Assembly (NCBI GenBank): GCA_035373625.1
Contig: DAOSNS010000020.1
Span: 1-64,000 of the forward strand
Direction: 5' to 3'
DNA length: 64,000 bases
Source of the DNA: DSWT01 sp035373625
Lineage (GTDB): Bacteria > Chloroflexota > Anaerolineae > B4-G1 > SLSP01
Shown here: piece by piece, positions 43,501 to 51,910 of the stretch
Layout: each line of letters opens with the position of its first letter
Position numbering within the stretch: position 1 is the stretch's first letter
Translations under genes and position numbers: made by a program
Notes under the pieces: generated by a model
What the model was told of the DNA's origin: nothing
Database searches by the model: none
Seen by the model: the letters and a program-made list of their open reading frames with translations, nothing else

Positions 43501-46245
43501 GGGGGTACGGTGAAGACTACCAATGTCACCATCGCCAACAACCAGGCGAGCAGAGGCGGCGGCATTGAGAGTAACGCCAATTTCTCGCTTCGCAATGTCA
43601 TCATCGCCCACAACAGCGGTGGTAACTGTAATGGGACGTACACTTCAGAAGGGTACAACCTGAGCAGCGATAACTCCTGCGCCTTGAACGCCACCGGTGA
43701 CATCCCCAATGCCGACCCGCGCCTGGGGCCACTCCAGGACAACGGTGGCAATACGCTGACGCACGCCCTGTTATCGGGCAGTCCGGCAATCAACAGGGGG
43801 ACCTGCACCAACGTTCCCACCCAAGATCAACGCGGCTACCCGCGTCCTGATGGAGGAAGTGGCCGTTGTGACATCGGGGCATTCGAGGAGCAAACTTTCA
43901 CCAACCTGCCGCCGGTGGCAAACGCCGGCCCGGATCGGGTGGTCGCGGTGAACCGGACGGTGACGCTCGATGGCAGCGCCAGCTACGATCCCGACGGCTA
44001 CACACCGTTAACTTATCAATGGCAGCAAACCGGCGGACCGACGGTAGATTTCATCGCTACAGTTTCGCGCACGATGTTTACGGCGCCTTCCACCCCTGCC
44101 GTCCTCACCTTCACCCTCACCGTGAGCGACGCCTACGCCCTGGCCTCGGAACCCGACGAGGTGCTCGTCAGCGTAGGCGGCGAACCGATCGCCGGCTTGC
44201 GGGCGTCCAACAGCAGCCCCACCCCGCTGGGGCAAACGACATTCTTCTCGGCCAGCGTCACGGCAGGCACAAGCGTGATCTATGAATGGGACTTCGGTGA
44301 CGGTAACGGCGCCAGTGGACAGTACGTCAGCCACACCTACGGGCAATCGGGCCAATATACCGCCACCGTAACGGCACGGAACGCCAACAACAGCCTTTCG
44401 GTCGGCACACCCGTCACCATCAGCAACGCATCCCGTGCCAGCGCCCAGCCCATCAACAACAATACAGTGTTGACCAGTGCGCTGGTCAGCATCAACGATA
44501 CCGACTGGTACAAGTTTCCGGTGCCTGACCCCGATTCAACGATCACTGTGACGCTGAGTAATTTGCAGGCCGACTTTGATCTGCTGCTCTTTGCGCCGGA
44601 GATTGATGAGGAAACCGGGCAGTTGCGCGACATCGGACGCCTGAGCAATATCGGGCGATTGAGCAACATCGGGCGGCTCAGCAATATCGGGCGCTTGAGC
44701 AATATCGGGCAGTTGAGCAATATCGGTGAACTGCTTGATCTGGGCCGGTTGAGCAACATCGGCCGGCTGAGCAACATCGGCCGACTGAGCAACATCGGGC
44801 GCCTCAGCAATATCGGGCGGCTCAGCAACATCGGAACATTGGTGGATATTTCAGCTTACCCTCTGACCGCCACCGAGCAGATTGTCTACAATGTGCATGA
44901 ACTTGCCGGTTATTACTACATCGCTGTTTATGGCCAGTCCGGTCAGGCTATAGGACAGCCCTATATGCTCTCCGTCAATGTTACACCGCCGCAGTACATT
45001 CATTATCCACTCACAGACACTATCGCCATCAGCGCAACCACCCCGGCGACCAACACTGCGGTCAACACGCTCATTCTGTACAATGTCGTGCGTATGACGC
45101 AATTCTACAGCACCCAACAGACCTTGTTGACCGACCGGTTGCTCCCAGAACTCACAGCGTTGGCGGCGCATCCGCAGGTCAACGGTGTCCTTGTGGATCT
45201 CAATAGCTATCCTGAGATCGTCGCCGCATATGAGAAATGGGATAAGCATCCCGATAGCCCGCAGCATGCGAACTTTGTGGCTATGCACATCAAATCACTG
45301 CTGTACGTTTTGACACCCGCTTATCCCAACCTCAAGTATCTGGTGCTGGTAGGGGACGATCGCATTATCCCGCAACGCCGCATCCGCGACGACGCACTGG
45401 TTTCCAACGAGCGCACGTATGAAGACGCCTACTTTGCCCCCAACATTGACACGTCCCTGGCCCGCCGCTACTTCCTCAGCGACGACTACTACGCCGGGCT
45501 CCTACCACTACCCTGGCGTGGACGCGAGTTGTATCTCCCGCAGGTGGGCATCGGTCGCCTGGTCGAAGCGCCCGAAGATATCCTTGCGGCCATAGATGCC
45601 TTTATGGCGCAGCCTGTGCTCGAGCCGGAAGACGCTTTCATCACCGGCTATGACTTCTTGATTGACGAAGCGCAAGCCATCAGCGTCACCCTCGCATCTC
45701 AGGGTATCGCACAGATGACGACGCTCATCCACGACGAATGGACGACAAACGATGTGCGCACCCACTATATCAGCGTGACGGCAGCCAGCGACTTGAACTC
45801 CCTCAACGCGCACTTCACCCACTACGGACTGATTCCTCCCACCTATCCTCTTTCTCCATCGCTTGAGGACATCTACGTGCTGGCGTCTGAATTGACGACA
45901 ACGACCGATTACAGCGGCACGCTGAATTTCTCGGTGGGCTGCCACTCCGGGTTGAATGTGCCCGATGCAGATGCGCCTTCCGTAGAAGAAGCAACAGACT
46001 GGCCACAGGCATTGTTGCGTCGTGGTGCCATGTTCATCGGTAATACCGGGTACGGTTATGGCGATTCGGATCTGATCGCTTACTCAGAACGGTTGATGAC
46101 CGGCTTTGTAGAACGCCTGGGCATCTGGGAAGACGGACAGACCCCCACAGTCGGCTACGCACTGAGCGCGCCAAACAGGGGTACTACAACAGCTTTAGCG
46201 CGGGCGCGTTCAGCAACTACGACGAAAAAGTCTTGGGGGAAATGA
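37567..46245 (+). CDS. Giant surface protein: FG-GAP, beta-helix, PKD, GRLSNI repeat, C25-like peptidase (main part)
   Basis: The 2892-residue frame starts after AAGGAGGG with a membrane/signal segment (VVLSLAIGAGALWLLLAIV). An Ig-like region (about 55-150) is followed by seven FG-GAP/VCBS calcium-binding repeats (GDVDGDGDLDALV type, about 170-500). Two long right-handed beta-helix regions (GGGVYV/GGGLYV rungs) span about 510-2100. Next come PKD-like domains (PVANAGPDRVV; YEWDFGDGNG), a PPC-like domain (DTDWYKFPVPDPDS), and a GRLSNI hexapeptide repeat. The last part is a C25-type peptidase (YLVLVGDDRIIPQRRI, His2752 in FTHYG, Cys2792 in SVGCHSG). The Cys is intact but the His context HYG differs from the usual HG. 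The frame ends early in random-looking sequence; the true C-terminus continues in the -1 frame from 46170. Surface adhesion or polymer degradation is inferred. Confidence 0.85.
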   Translation: MYNGRSNRKLAFVVLSLAIGAGALWLLLAIVHTMPTVYVLAAPAMPTAPSRVAVIPAPNSHDAPPHAPVTIIFDEAIDEESVNDDTFAVFGSQSPRVSGDYVFTDLSRNITLFPSRLYFPGELIQATVTTGTQNITGEHSLSSTVWQFRTGVSGGSGMFESLATFYLPMAGRDVVPGDFDNDRDLDVLLIGETGANSVWLNAGEIRFVSGPELTPTIGWSAAAAVGDFDGDGNLDVLIAKQDADEVWHNQGNGVLTLTQWLGNTPSYDIAVGDVDGDGDLDALVTKGSGTEIWVNLGGRQGGTPGMFGDVLPPLNSPNHQAVALGDLDGDGDLDAFVGLSAGTGDEVWLNDGLGNFSQTAQSLDVANSQDVALGDLDGDGDADAFVVNDVNAGNTVWINQGGAQGGTPGWFTNNGQILGVANSYAVALGDVDADGDLDAVVANSGVSERANVVYINNGQGQFAAQPLPDDAQSFGIALGDIDNDGDLDIISADDNAPPGVWLNEPPRCFAQLETVPGITYASLNAEALQQAVDAAPAGDTVKVAGICTGVSMRAGVSQTVYVDKSLTLRGGYTPENWERFNPEIYAGLDAQGAGRVVLITGPVSVTLENLDIASGDATGLGGGLSYDGAGGGVYVVSATVILRNNRIHDNIAGRQDRSGGGGVYLYQSQATLERNLIFKNIAGMSNVPGLSGEGGGIALSQSNATLIRNQLQDNMAGTVGFAIGGGIYFEEGLLTGDGNILLGNTASGSAAQDGQGGGIFAGSNGQLALVNTVFQNNSSGATVSSFGAALALGAATANMAHTTFVNNTGGDGSGVYVYGGSTLNLTNTLMSAHSIGFVVSSEDVATLVGILWHTVTTPTIGNGTVNITHSLTGDPAFAFDGHHLEAESDAIDAGVLADVFDDMDEELRPSGSAPDLGADEYYPRCFAQLASSPGTTFESFSALAAQAAVDAAASGDLVKLAGWCDGVSYAAGGYQSVYITKPLTLRGGYDHTDWSAPPVGLTPLSGMDWGRVMRVETGGVALENLEIRRGRTTNDGSGLYATGDITLTHVKLHKNTAYRIEGLSGDDSGQPHGVYAPTSGGGGGAWIRGRAVLQDVVFQDNQATDYGGGLYVDGPVQLTGARFINNMAANGGGMYLFGNGHAARLVNVIFSRNYAENDGAALYLFEVGPTSRADLLHVTIADPTRRANSAIYVPTGTVYITNTILADHNIDILALSGSQVYEDANLFDDTPQFTGIVFSGGHSHVGTPAFVDPGMDDYHLRSESAAVNAAVDMGILVDIEGLPRPKGSAPDIGAHELQLVDGVNVYEDDNIPNGNCTLREAIIAANTDRPVDLCPAGSGADTITLAEGVYQLSIPGQDEDGSWTGDLDVHDVLTITGAGPEVTRIDAHRIDRVFDMCLSGRVVISGVTLMGGDVSGAGGGIRACPGVDVELNRVHIYDNYSEEIGGGLYVFDNLTLYNSTVDHNIAEISGGGIAIFSGSLTLHESTIFSNTTFNDGGGIFAEYGHVWMINSALYNNVATWGGGGVLINQPTATFTQTGGAIFGNRARNGGGVFVGDGEAWLYGGTVRDNVAEDFGGGLFVNGRATLDSEMVLSNTAMFGGGVHVDFEGVLTQTGETVVAYNTAWEAGGGLKVYGRGRLQDGQTIYNHAAYGGGVYIDNSGTLTLEGISAILSNTAIYNGGGVYLLGDTTTFTQAGNSRIAHNHTISEESVGGGVFVDHGQAWLTGGVIYSNTSSYGGGLYIYAGQVLLTDGIIAENAASEGGGVHINSSVFTQTGGAIVNNHADWNGGGVYVTDGSFTLVNGQVAGNTAGEYGGGVYADVGLATMYAGEISNNSAIWGGGVAARDQNAFWRQLGGRVNNNVASTQGGGVFLYDASGEMSGGIVAGNQAYFGGGMYIGSSGVSNVYTQTGGIFIDNHAAYGGGGFYIADVRAHIHKVAIVNNNADDTGGGIANVGSNLDLVNVTLSGNSANDGGALYNYGGTVKTTNVTIANNQASRGGGIESNANFSLRNVIIAHNSGGNCNGTYTSEGYNLSSDNSCALNATGDIPNADPRLGPLQDNGGNTLTHALLSGSPAINRGTCTNVPTQDQRGYPRPDGGSGRCDIGAFEEQTFTNLPPVANAGPDRVVAVNRTVTLDGSASYDPDGYTPLTYQWQQTGGPTVDFIATVSRTMFTAPSTPAVLTFTLTVSDAYALASEPDEVLVSVGGEPIAGLRASNSSPTPLGQTTFFSASVTAGTSVIYEWDFGDGNGASGQYVSHTYGQSGQYTATVTARNANNSLSVGTPVTISNASRASAQPINNNTVLTSALVSINDTDWYKFPVPDPDSTITVTLSNLQADFDLLLFAPEIDEETGQLRDIGRLSNIGRLSNIGRLSNIGRLSNIGQLSNIGELLDLGRLSNIGRLSNIGRLSNIGRLSNIGRLSNIGTLVDISAYPLTATEQIVYNVHELAGYYYIAVYGQSGQAIGQPYMLSVNVTPPQYIHYPLTDTIAISATTPATNTAVNTLILYNVVRMTQFYSTQQTLLTDRLLPELTALAAHPQVNGVLVDLNSYPEIVAAYEKWDKHPDSPQHANFVAMHIKSLLYVLTPAYPNLKYLVLVGDDRIIPQRRIRDDALVSNERTYEDAYFAPNIDTSLARRYFLSDDYYAGLLPLPWRGRELYLPQVGIGRLVEAPEDILAAIDAFMAQPVLEPEDAFITGYDFLIDEAQAISVTLASQGIAQMTTLIHDEWTTNDVRTHYISVTAASDLNSLNAHFTHYGLIPPTYPLSPSLEDIYVLASELTTTTDYSGTLNFSVGCHSGLNVPDADAPSVEEATDWPQALLRRGAMFIGNTGYGYGDSDLIAYSERLMTGFVERLGIWEDGQTPTVGYALSAPNRGTTTALARARSATTTKKSWGK
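44624..44849 (+). repeat. 18-bp in-frame repeat encoding GRLSNI
   Basis: About 12 copies of an 18-bp unit encode GRLSNI (with one GELLDL and one GQLSNI variant). The codons vary between copies, so selection on the protein rather than recent slippage is likely. It separates the PPC-like domain from the peptidase domain. Confidence 0.95.
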
Positions 46246-47195
46246 CACTCTACGGATTGCCGATGTTGCAAATCCACATGCCACACACGACGACGCTCAA
46301 CACATCAGCCGCCCGGCAAGCGGCTCTGTTGCCGGCCGGCGGCGTTGTCACCACAGCGCATCATCTATCTCTCGACTACATCAAACATGTCACCCCACAG
46401 GGGGCCTACTATACCGTTGAGGGCGAAGGGGATGCGCATATCGCCGGAGGACGGCCTATCGCGCCACGCATCAGCACGGATGTTCAAATCCCCGGCGCCA
46501 TTGCCCACGGGGCTTTGCTTGTCGGCGGAACGTTTAGCGATACGGTCAACTTCGACCCCGTGGTATCGCGCATCGTGACCGAGGAAACCTACATCGAGAC
46601 CGAGCCGGATTTCCCCAGCCCGGCCTGGGAGCCGGCCCAGATCGGCGCCATTAACCGTTTCCTCTCCATTGAAGGTAAAGCCTACGCCAGTCTTGTGATT
46701 GTGCCCGGGCAGTTCCGTGCCACAACGAATGATCATCCGACGGTCGGTATCCAACGGCTCTACACAGACTTGCAATTCGAGGTGTACCACGCTCCCTTCA
46801 CCGCCACGGATTTCATCGCGCCGAACATTTGGAACGTGCGCGCCATCAGCAGCACGGAGGCCTTGCATTTTGAAGTGTGGGTGGACGACAATGCCAATGA
46901 TCCAGAAGATACAGGCGAAGTCGCGCGCGTCGTGGTATTGTATCGCTATCTGGATCAGCCCACCTGGTCGAAGGCAGAGTTGACTTATCTGGGCAAGAAT
47001 AGTGCTGGCATAGGCATCGCCGAAGGCAACGTAGCCCCGATTACGGCGGCCATCGAGTACTTCGTGCAAGCCGTGGATGACAGTGGGAACGTGATGTTGG
47101 CACTAGACCACGGGATGCCCTTCACCGAAGTGACAAGTGTCGCACGTCCCAAGCCTACCATCTACCTGCCGTTGGTGCTGCGCGGTCAACCTTAG
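46170..47195 (+). pseudogene. Frameshifted C-terminal part of the giant peptidase
   Basis: From 46170 the -1 frame reads AKQGYYNSFSAGAFSNYDEK and VLGEMTLYGLPMLQI, which is exactly what a C25-like peptidase should show after GYALS. This continues 341 residues to RPKPTIYLPLVLRG. The upstream frame instead decays into NRGTTTALARARSATTT. A one-base deletion in 46162-46172, a sequencing error, or a -1 ribosomal shift would explain it. No canonical slippery heptamer is obvious. The C-terminal beta-sandwich region carries the SYLPLV ending often seen before sorting signals in this group. Confidence 0.85.
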
Positions 47196-47213
47196 TTTAG
47201 TTGTCAGTAAACC

Positions 47214-47252
47214 AAAAAATCCCCTCGGCTTTAGTAACCGAGGGGATTTTTT
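47214..47252. terminator. Bidirectional intrinsic terminator between convergent genes
   Basis: AAATCCCCTCGG and CCGAGGGGATTT form a 12-bp stem with a 9-nt loop, flanked by A and T runs on either side. It serves both the giant gene (plus) and the xylanase gene (minus). Confidence 0.95.
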
Positions 47253-47287
47253 TACTTCGCCGGTGCACCCGGGCAGATGGAGTCGTT

Positions 47288-48976
47288 TCAATGCTGACAG
47301 TCGCACGACGCGCCGAAATCCTCCGGCCCCAGGCTTTTGGGAAAGGTCAGGGCGTCACGCAGCGCAAAATACGCCGGTTTTGGACGGTACAGCTTGTCAA
47401 AGATAAGCGCGTGATCGAAGCCGGGATTGGAACCAGGGATCCATGAATAACGATCGGTGAATCCCCACATCACAAAAGCGGTGCAGTTGGCTTCGACCAG
47501 GCATACCTCCAGGTACTCGCGGTACATCTTCGCCTGTGCGGCGAATAAATCGTCGGAGGCATTGACCGGCAGTCGAATATCCAGTTCGGTGATGTGCACT
47601 TGCAATCCCAGTTCACCCAGACGCTGGATGTTGCGTTGCACATCCGCCGGTTTAGGCGCGGCTCCCACGGTAAGGTGCATTTGCAGGCCCACGCCGTGGA
47701 TGGGGACGCCGCGCTCCAGCAATCCCTTAACCAGGGCATACACCTGATCCGACTTGGCGCCCAACCCTTCGGCCCCATAATCGTTATAGAACAACAGTGC
47801 CTCCGGGTCGGCCTCATGCGCCCAGATGAAGGCTTTATCAATGAAATCCGGCCCCAGCCCGGTGGACCACACCGTCTGCCGCAACGCCCTACCGGCAGTA
47901 GGGCTGTCGTTGATGGCTTCGTTGAGCACATCCCAATAGGCCACGCGCCCTTTGTAGCGGCCCACTATGGTAGCAATGTGATCATGGATGACCTGCTCCC
48001 ACTGTTCCGGCGTAAAGGTCGCATTTTCGATCCAGGCGGGCATGGACTGATGCCAGAGCAGTGTGTGCCCGCGCACCTTCATGCCATGCGCTTCGGCAAA
48101 CTCAACGACGGCATCCGCACCCTCAAAGGTGTAACGTTCCGCTTCGGGATGGATGGCATAGAATTTGAAAGCGTTTTCGGTGACGAGGATATTGAACTCC
48201 CGCCCCAGGACTTCGCCGTAGACCGGATCGCAGCGCAGATGCTGCGGTTCGACCGCGCCACCAATGTAGATGCCGCGCGCATCGGCCAGGTCACGCAACG
48301 GCGGATTGGTGGGCGTATAGGCACTCTCCGACCCGGTGAGGATCGCTACGCCGGTACTATCGGGTGGGGCGATAACGCTGAGTTTGTGAATGTGCAGCGT
48401 ATTGTTGGGACGCACACTCGCCCCGAAGTAAGCCCAACCATCGGGCAAAATGCCGGGATCATCCAACTGCCCGACCTCTTTGCCGTTGGCGCGCACCAGC
48501 AACTTACTGCCGACACGCCGCAACTCCAATGTCACCTTGCCCGACAGCCTCTCTGCCGGGAAAGTTTGCTTCACGCGCGGCATAAAACCGCTTCCGTCAT
48601 AAAAATAGACGACGACGCTGCCCTCTTCGAGGCCCACATCGAGCTTATTCGTCTCGTTCCACCAATTCCCCACGCCGGGCTTGCCGACCAGTGAAAACGC
48701 CGCCAGACTATCGGTATCGGCGGAGATCGTCGCCAGCACACCGAAATCGCCTTCGGCCTGCACGCGTGGTCCGTAGCTGTTGAGATAGGCACGGAATTCA
48801 TTCCCCGCGCCAATGTCGAGCACGCCGTTTGCCACGCCGATCCAGCCGGTGCAGGCCCATGAAGGATCGGCAATGAGATCATCGCCGCCGGCGACGGGCT
48901 TCCAGGCGTTGGTGGGAGCACAGGCCGTGAGGATGAATACGATTCCCAAAATCACATAGCCAATATATTTTTTCAT
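47288..48976 (-). CDS. GH10 endo-beta-1,4-xylanase lipoprotein
   Basis: The 562-residue protein has a lipoprotein signal (MKKYIGYVILGIVFILTAC). Residues about 25-210 are a beta-rich, carbohydrate-binding-like module (WWNETNKLDVGLEEGS, KVTLELRRVGSKLLVRANG). The GH10 catalytic domain spans about 230-545. The acid/base is Glu353 (DVLNEAI), and the nucleophile is Glu464 (HITELDIR); HTLLWHQSMPAW and WGFTDRYSWIPG are also typical. It hydrolyses xylan backbones outside the cell. Last gene of the transporter-to-xylanase block; a perfect 18-bp hairpin lies between it and the permease. The promoter is probably the LacI-regulated one upstream of the binding protein, though distance and the hairpin leave room for separate control. 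Confidence 0.92.
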   Translation of the reverse strand: MKKYIGYVILGIVFILTACAPTNAWKPVAGGDDLIADPSWACTGWIGVANGVLDIGAGNEFRAYLNSYGPRVQAEGDFGVLATISADTDSLAAFSLVGKPGVGNWWNETNKLDVGLEEGSVVVYFYDGSGFMPRVKQTFPAERLSGKVTLELRRVGSKLLVRANGKEVGQLDDPGILPDGWAYFGASVRPNNTLHIHKLSVIAPPDSTGVAILTGSESAYTPTNPPLRDLADARGIYIGGAVEPQHLRCDPVYGEVLGREFNILVTENAFKFYAIHPEAERYTFEGADAVVEFAEAHGMKVRGHTLLWHQSMPAWIENATFTPEQWEQVIHDHIATIVGRYKGRVAYWDVLNEAINDSPTAGRALRQTVWSTGLGPDFIDKAFIWAHEADPEALLFYNDYGAEGLGAKSDQVYALVKGLLERGVPIHGVGLQMHLTVGAAPKPADVQRNIQRLGELGLQVHITELDIRLPVNASDDLFAAQAKMYREYLEVCLVEANCTAFVMWGFTDRYSWIPGSNPGFDHALIFDKLYRPKPAYFALRDALTFPKSLGPEDFGASCDCQH

Positions 48977-49009
48977 AATGCCGTCTTTCTTGGGGGGATA
49001 CTTTCTACC

Positions 49010-49053
49010 ACAGAGACCACAGAGAATTTTTTAGGATTCTCTGTGGTCTCTGT
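49010..49053. other. Perfect 18-bp intergenic hairpin
   Basis: ACAGAGACCACAGAGAAT (49010-49027) and its exact complement (49036-49053) form a stem with an 8-nt loop. It is made from ACCACAGAG-type words and contains no T run, so it is more likely an mRNA-stabilising or processing element than a terminator. Confidence 0.85.
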
Positions 49054-49072
49054 AGTCTTTGGGGCCTCTGTA

Positions 49073-49969
49073 TTAACCCTTGATGGCGCCGGCAAGAGTG
49101 GAGACAAAATACCTCTGGCTATAGGCGTAGAGGGCCAACGGCACCATCGCGGCCACAATCGCCGCCGTGCGGACAACCGGCAAGGCAAAGACATCGGCGA
49201 CCTGCTGTTGGTTCAAATTGGCGATAGCGGGCATCAGCAGGCGTTTTTTCACATCACTGATGAGGACCTGTGGCCACAACAGGGAATTCCAGCTCCCCCG
49301 CAGGGAAAGGGTAGCGATGACACCGATGCCGGCTTGAGCGTTCGGGAGCACAATCTTGAAGAACAAATCGAATTCATTGGCGCCGTCCATCCGCGCAGCT
49401 TCGAGCATCTCGGTAGGAATGTTGAGCATAAACTGGCGCATCAAGAAGATGCCGAAGGCGCCACCACCCACCCCAGGTAAGATCAACCCCCAATAGGTAT
49501 TCACCAGCTTAAGATCGCGCATCACGATGAACTGTGGGACCAACATCGTGGCGGTGGGCAACAGCATAACAGCAATGATGAAAGAGAACAAGAGATCGCG
49601 GCCCGGGAAACGCAGTTTGGCCAGAGCATAGCCCGAAAGCGTACACGCCAGCGTGCTAAGTGCCGTCGTTGCCACAGCGATCCATACCGAATTCAGGATG
49701 TAATCTTGAAAGTGGTACTTTTCGCTGACCATCAACTGATAGAATTGCGTGCTGAATTGGGCCGGGATTGGGGTCAACGGATTCATCACCGCATCAATCT
49801 TGTTAAACGTCGAACCCACGATGCACAGGAAAGGCCAGATGAAGATCAAGGCCAGAATGGCAGCCAGGGTCGTGGTCAGAATGGCCCGCAAGCGGAAGAG
49901 GCCGATCTTGGCACGAACATCAGGCCCCCGTCCAGAGGTGGTATAACGGGTCACAGCTGAGGTAGTCAT
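49073..49969 (-). CDS. Sugar ABC transporter permease, MalG-like (copy 1)
   Basis: The 298-residue protein has six predicted membrane segments and the EAA loop EAARMDGANEFDLFFKIVLP (about residues 190-210), which contacts the ATPase. It starts 1 bp inside the stop of the MalF-like gene (overlap at 49969). It is nearly repeated by the second MalG-like gene upstream at 51032-51910. No ATPase gene is present in the locus, so the transporter must borrow a shared MsmX-like ATPase encoded elsewhere. It probably transports oligosaccharides released by the xylanase; that is inferred from location. Confidence 0.92.
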   Translation of the reverse strand: MTTSAVTRYTTSGRGPDVRAKIGLFRLRAILTTTLAAILALIFIWPFLCIVGSTFNKIDAVMNPLTPIPAQFSTQFYQLMVSEKYHFQDYILNSVWIAVATTALSTLACTLSGYALAKLRFPGRDLLFSFIIAVMLLPTATMLVPQFIVMRDLKLVNTYWGLILPGVGGGAFGIFLMRQFMLNIPTEMLEAARMDGANEFDLFFKIVLPNAQAGIGVIATLSLRGSWNSLLWPQVLISDVKKRLLMPAIANLNQQQVADVFALPVVRTAAIVAAMVPLALYAYSQRYFVSTLAGAIKG

Positions 49970-50916
49970 TACGCTTCCTCCTTCCCGAGCCTGAATTCAT
50001 ATAACCTTAACTGCAAAACGGTGATAATGACCGCTATGAAAAAGACCAGCCAGCCAATGGCGGTTGCATAGCCCATCCGGAATTGCCCGAAGGCCATCTG
50101 TTGGATATGGGTCATGAAGAACCAGCCTTTCCCGCGTGCCCCGCCACCTGTACCCAAGAAGACATAGGGCACTTCAAAGTTCATCAACGACCCCGCCGCG
50201 GCCGTAATCGAAATATAGGCAAAGACCGGTTTGAGCAATGGCAAAATGATATAGCGGGCGCGTTGCCAGGCGGATGCCCCATCCACAATGGCGGCTTCGA
50301 TAATCTCGTCGCCGATCCCGCTCATCCCCGCAATGAGGAACACCGCATGATTGCCCATCCACTGCCAGAAGGCAATCACCAACAAGGTGGGAATGATGTA
50401 TTGGGCATAGCCTCCCCAGTCAATGCGCGGCCCCCCCAGAGATACGAGGAGAGCATTCGCAAAACCGTGCGTCTTGCTGAAAAACCATCCGCCGACGACC
50501 CCCATCGTCACACCGGGAAGAACGGAGGGGATAAAAAACAAGGTGCGCCACAGCCCCTTACCTTTAAGCGCCGGCGAGGTCAGAAGCAAGGCTAAAAGGA
50601 ACGCACACGGCAATTGCGTGGCCAGACTGCCCAGGGTATAGTAGATAAAGTTTTTGAACGCGACCCCCATGCGTGGGTCATTGGTCAACGCTTCGCGATA
50701 GTTAGCCAGCCCGACCCAATCCCACTTGCCGCTGTAGCCCAGGGACTCTTGAAACCCCATCACGACGGCGCGTAACATTGGGTAGAGCGTAAAAATCGCA
50801 AAGGTAATGAAGAAAGGGGCAACAAACAGATAGGGTGTCCATTTTGTTTGATCGGAGAAGAATCTTTGAATTGAAGAACGTTTCTTTGTCGGTCCTGGAA
50901 CAGCGATACTTGTCAT
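49969..50916 (-). CDS. Sugar ABC transporter permease, MalF-like
   Basis: The ATG at 50916 follows AAAGGAGG by 5 bp and gives 315 residues; an earlier in-frame start at 50943 lacks such a site. The protein has a hydrophobic N-terminal segment (WTPYLFVAPFFITFAIFTLYPM) and five more. The EAA loop is EAAIVDGASAWQRARYIILP. It is flanked on both sides by MalG-like genes and forms a heterodimer with one or both. Confidence 0.93.
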   Translation of the reverse strand: MTSIAVPGPTKKRSSIQRFFSDQTKWTPYLFVAPFFITFAIFTLYPMLRAVVMGFQESLGYSGKWDWVGLANYREALTNDPRMGVAFKNFIYYTLGSLATQLPCAFLLALLLTSPALKGKGLWRTLFFIPSVLPGVTMGVVGGWFFSKTHGFANALLVSLGGPRIDWGGYAQYIIPTLLVIAFWQWMGNHAVFLIAGMSGIGDEIIEAAIVDGASAWQRARYIILPLLKPVFAYISITAAAGSLMNFEVPYVFLGTGGGARGKGWFFMTHIQQMAFGQFRMGYATAIGWLVFFIAVIITVLQLRLYEFRLGKEEA

Positions 50917-51031
50917 CAATGCCTCCTTTGAGAATCTGTTCAAACGTCGGAACGTTGTCTTTCACTCAGCCGCCGAAAGATCACAGATTAATGTGGAACT
51001 CCTTTGAAAATCCGTTTGAAAATCCGTGGTC

Positions 51032-51910
51032 TCAGCCTTTGATAGCTCCTGCCAGGGTAGATACAAAGTGGCGCTGGCTGTAGGCATATAGGAACAACGG
51101 AACCACAGCCGCCACCAGAGAAGCCGTTCGGACAACGTGGATGGCCCAGACCTCGACCATCAGGTTGTTATGCAGTGCGATGGCGGGCATCAAGAGCTGC
51201 CGGGCAGGGTCCGTGATAATGAGCTGCGGCCACAACAGGGCATTCCAGTTACCTCGCAGGGAAAGGGTGGCGATGACGCCAATGCCGGCTTTGGCGTTCG
51301 GGAGTACGATCCTGAAGAACAAATCGAATTCATTGGCGCCGTCCATCCGCGCGGCTTCGAGCATCTCGGTGGGAATGTTGAGCATAAACTGGCGCATCAG
51401 GAAGATGCCGAAGGCCCCACCCCCCACCCCAGGTAAGATCAACCCCCAATAGGAGTTCAACAGCTTAAGCTCACGCATCACGATGAACTGCGGGACCAAC
51501 ATTGTTGCAGTGGGTAGCAGCATAATGCCGATGATGATGGAGAACAAAAGTCCACGGCCCGGAAAGCGCAGTTTAGCCAAAGCGTAACCCGAAAGCGTAC
51601 ACGCCAGAGTACTGAGCACCGTCGTGCTGACGCTCACGACGACCGAATTCATAATGTAATCCTGAAAATGATACTTTGCCCCGAACATGAGCTGGTAGAA
51701 CTGCAGGCTAAATTGAGCGGGGATTGGGTTCAACGGGTTTAGCACCACATCAAGTTTATTGAAAGTCGCTCCCAAAATACACAAAAAAGGCCACACAAAC
51801 CCTAATGCCAGCATGGCCGCAAGACCTGTCGTGATTATGGCCCGCAAACGAAAAAGGCCAATTTTTAAGCGAGTTTGTGAACGCTGAATAGATAAAGCCG
51901 CAGTTGCCAT
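51032..51910 (-). CDS. Sugar ABC transporter permease, MalG-like (copy 2)
   Basis: The 292-residue protein has the same layout as the first MalG-like permease, with long identical stretches (for example GLILPGVGGGAFGIFLMRQF and EMLEAARMDGANEFDLFF). The central halves are also nearly identical at DNA level, so the copies come from a recent duplication. N- and C-terminal ends differ. It is the first permease gene after the binding protein, and 116 bp separate it from the MalF-like gene. Confidence 0.92.
   Translation of the reverse strand: MATAALSIQRSQTRLKIGLFRLRAIITTGLAAMLALGFVWPFLCILGATFNKLDVVLNPLNPIPAQFSLQFYQLMFGAKYHFQDYIMNSVVVSVSTTVLSTLACTLSGYALAKLRFPGRGLLFSIIIGIMLLPTATMLVPQFIVMRELKLLNSYWGLILPGVGGGAFGIFLMRQFMLNIPTEMLEAARMDGANEFDLFFRIVLPNAKAGIGVIATLSLRGNWNALLWPQLIITDPARQLLMPAIALHNNLMVEVWAIHVVRTASLVAAVVPLFLYAYSQRHFVSTLAGAIKG

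Noticed and set aside
46150..46245. Programmed -1 ribosomal frameshift in the giant gene
   Set aside because: No X XXY YYZ slippery site or downstream stem was found; mutation or sequencing error is simpler. Not excluded.
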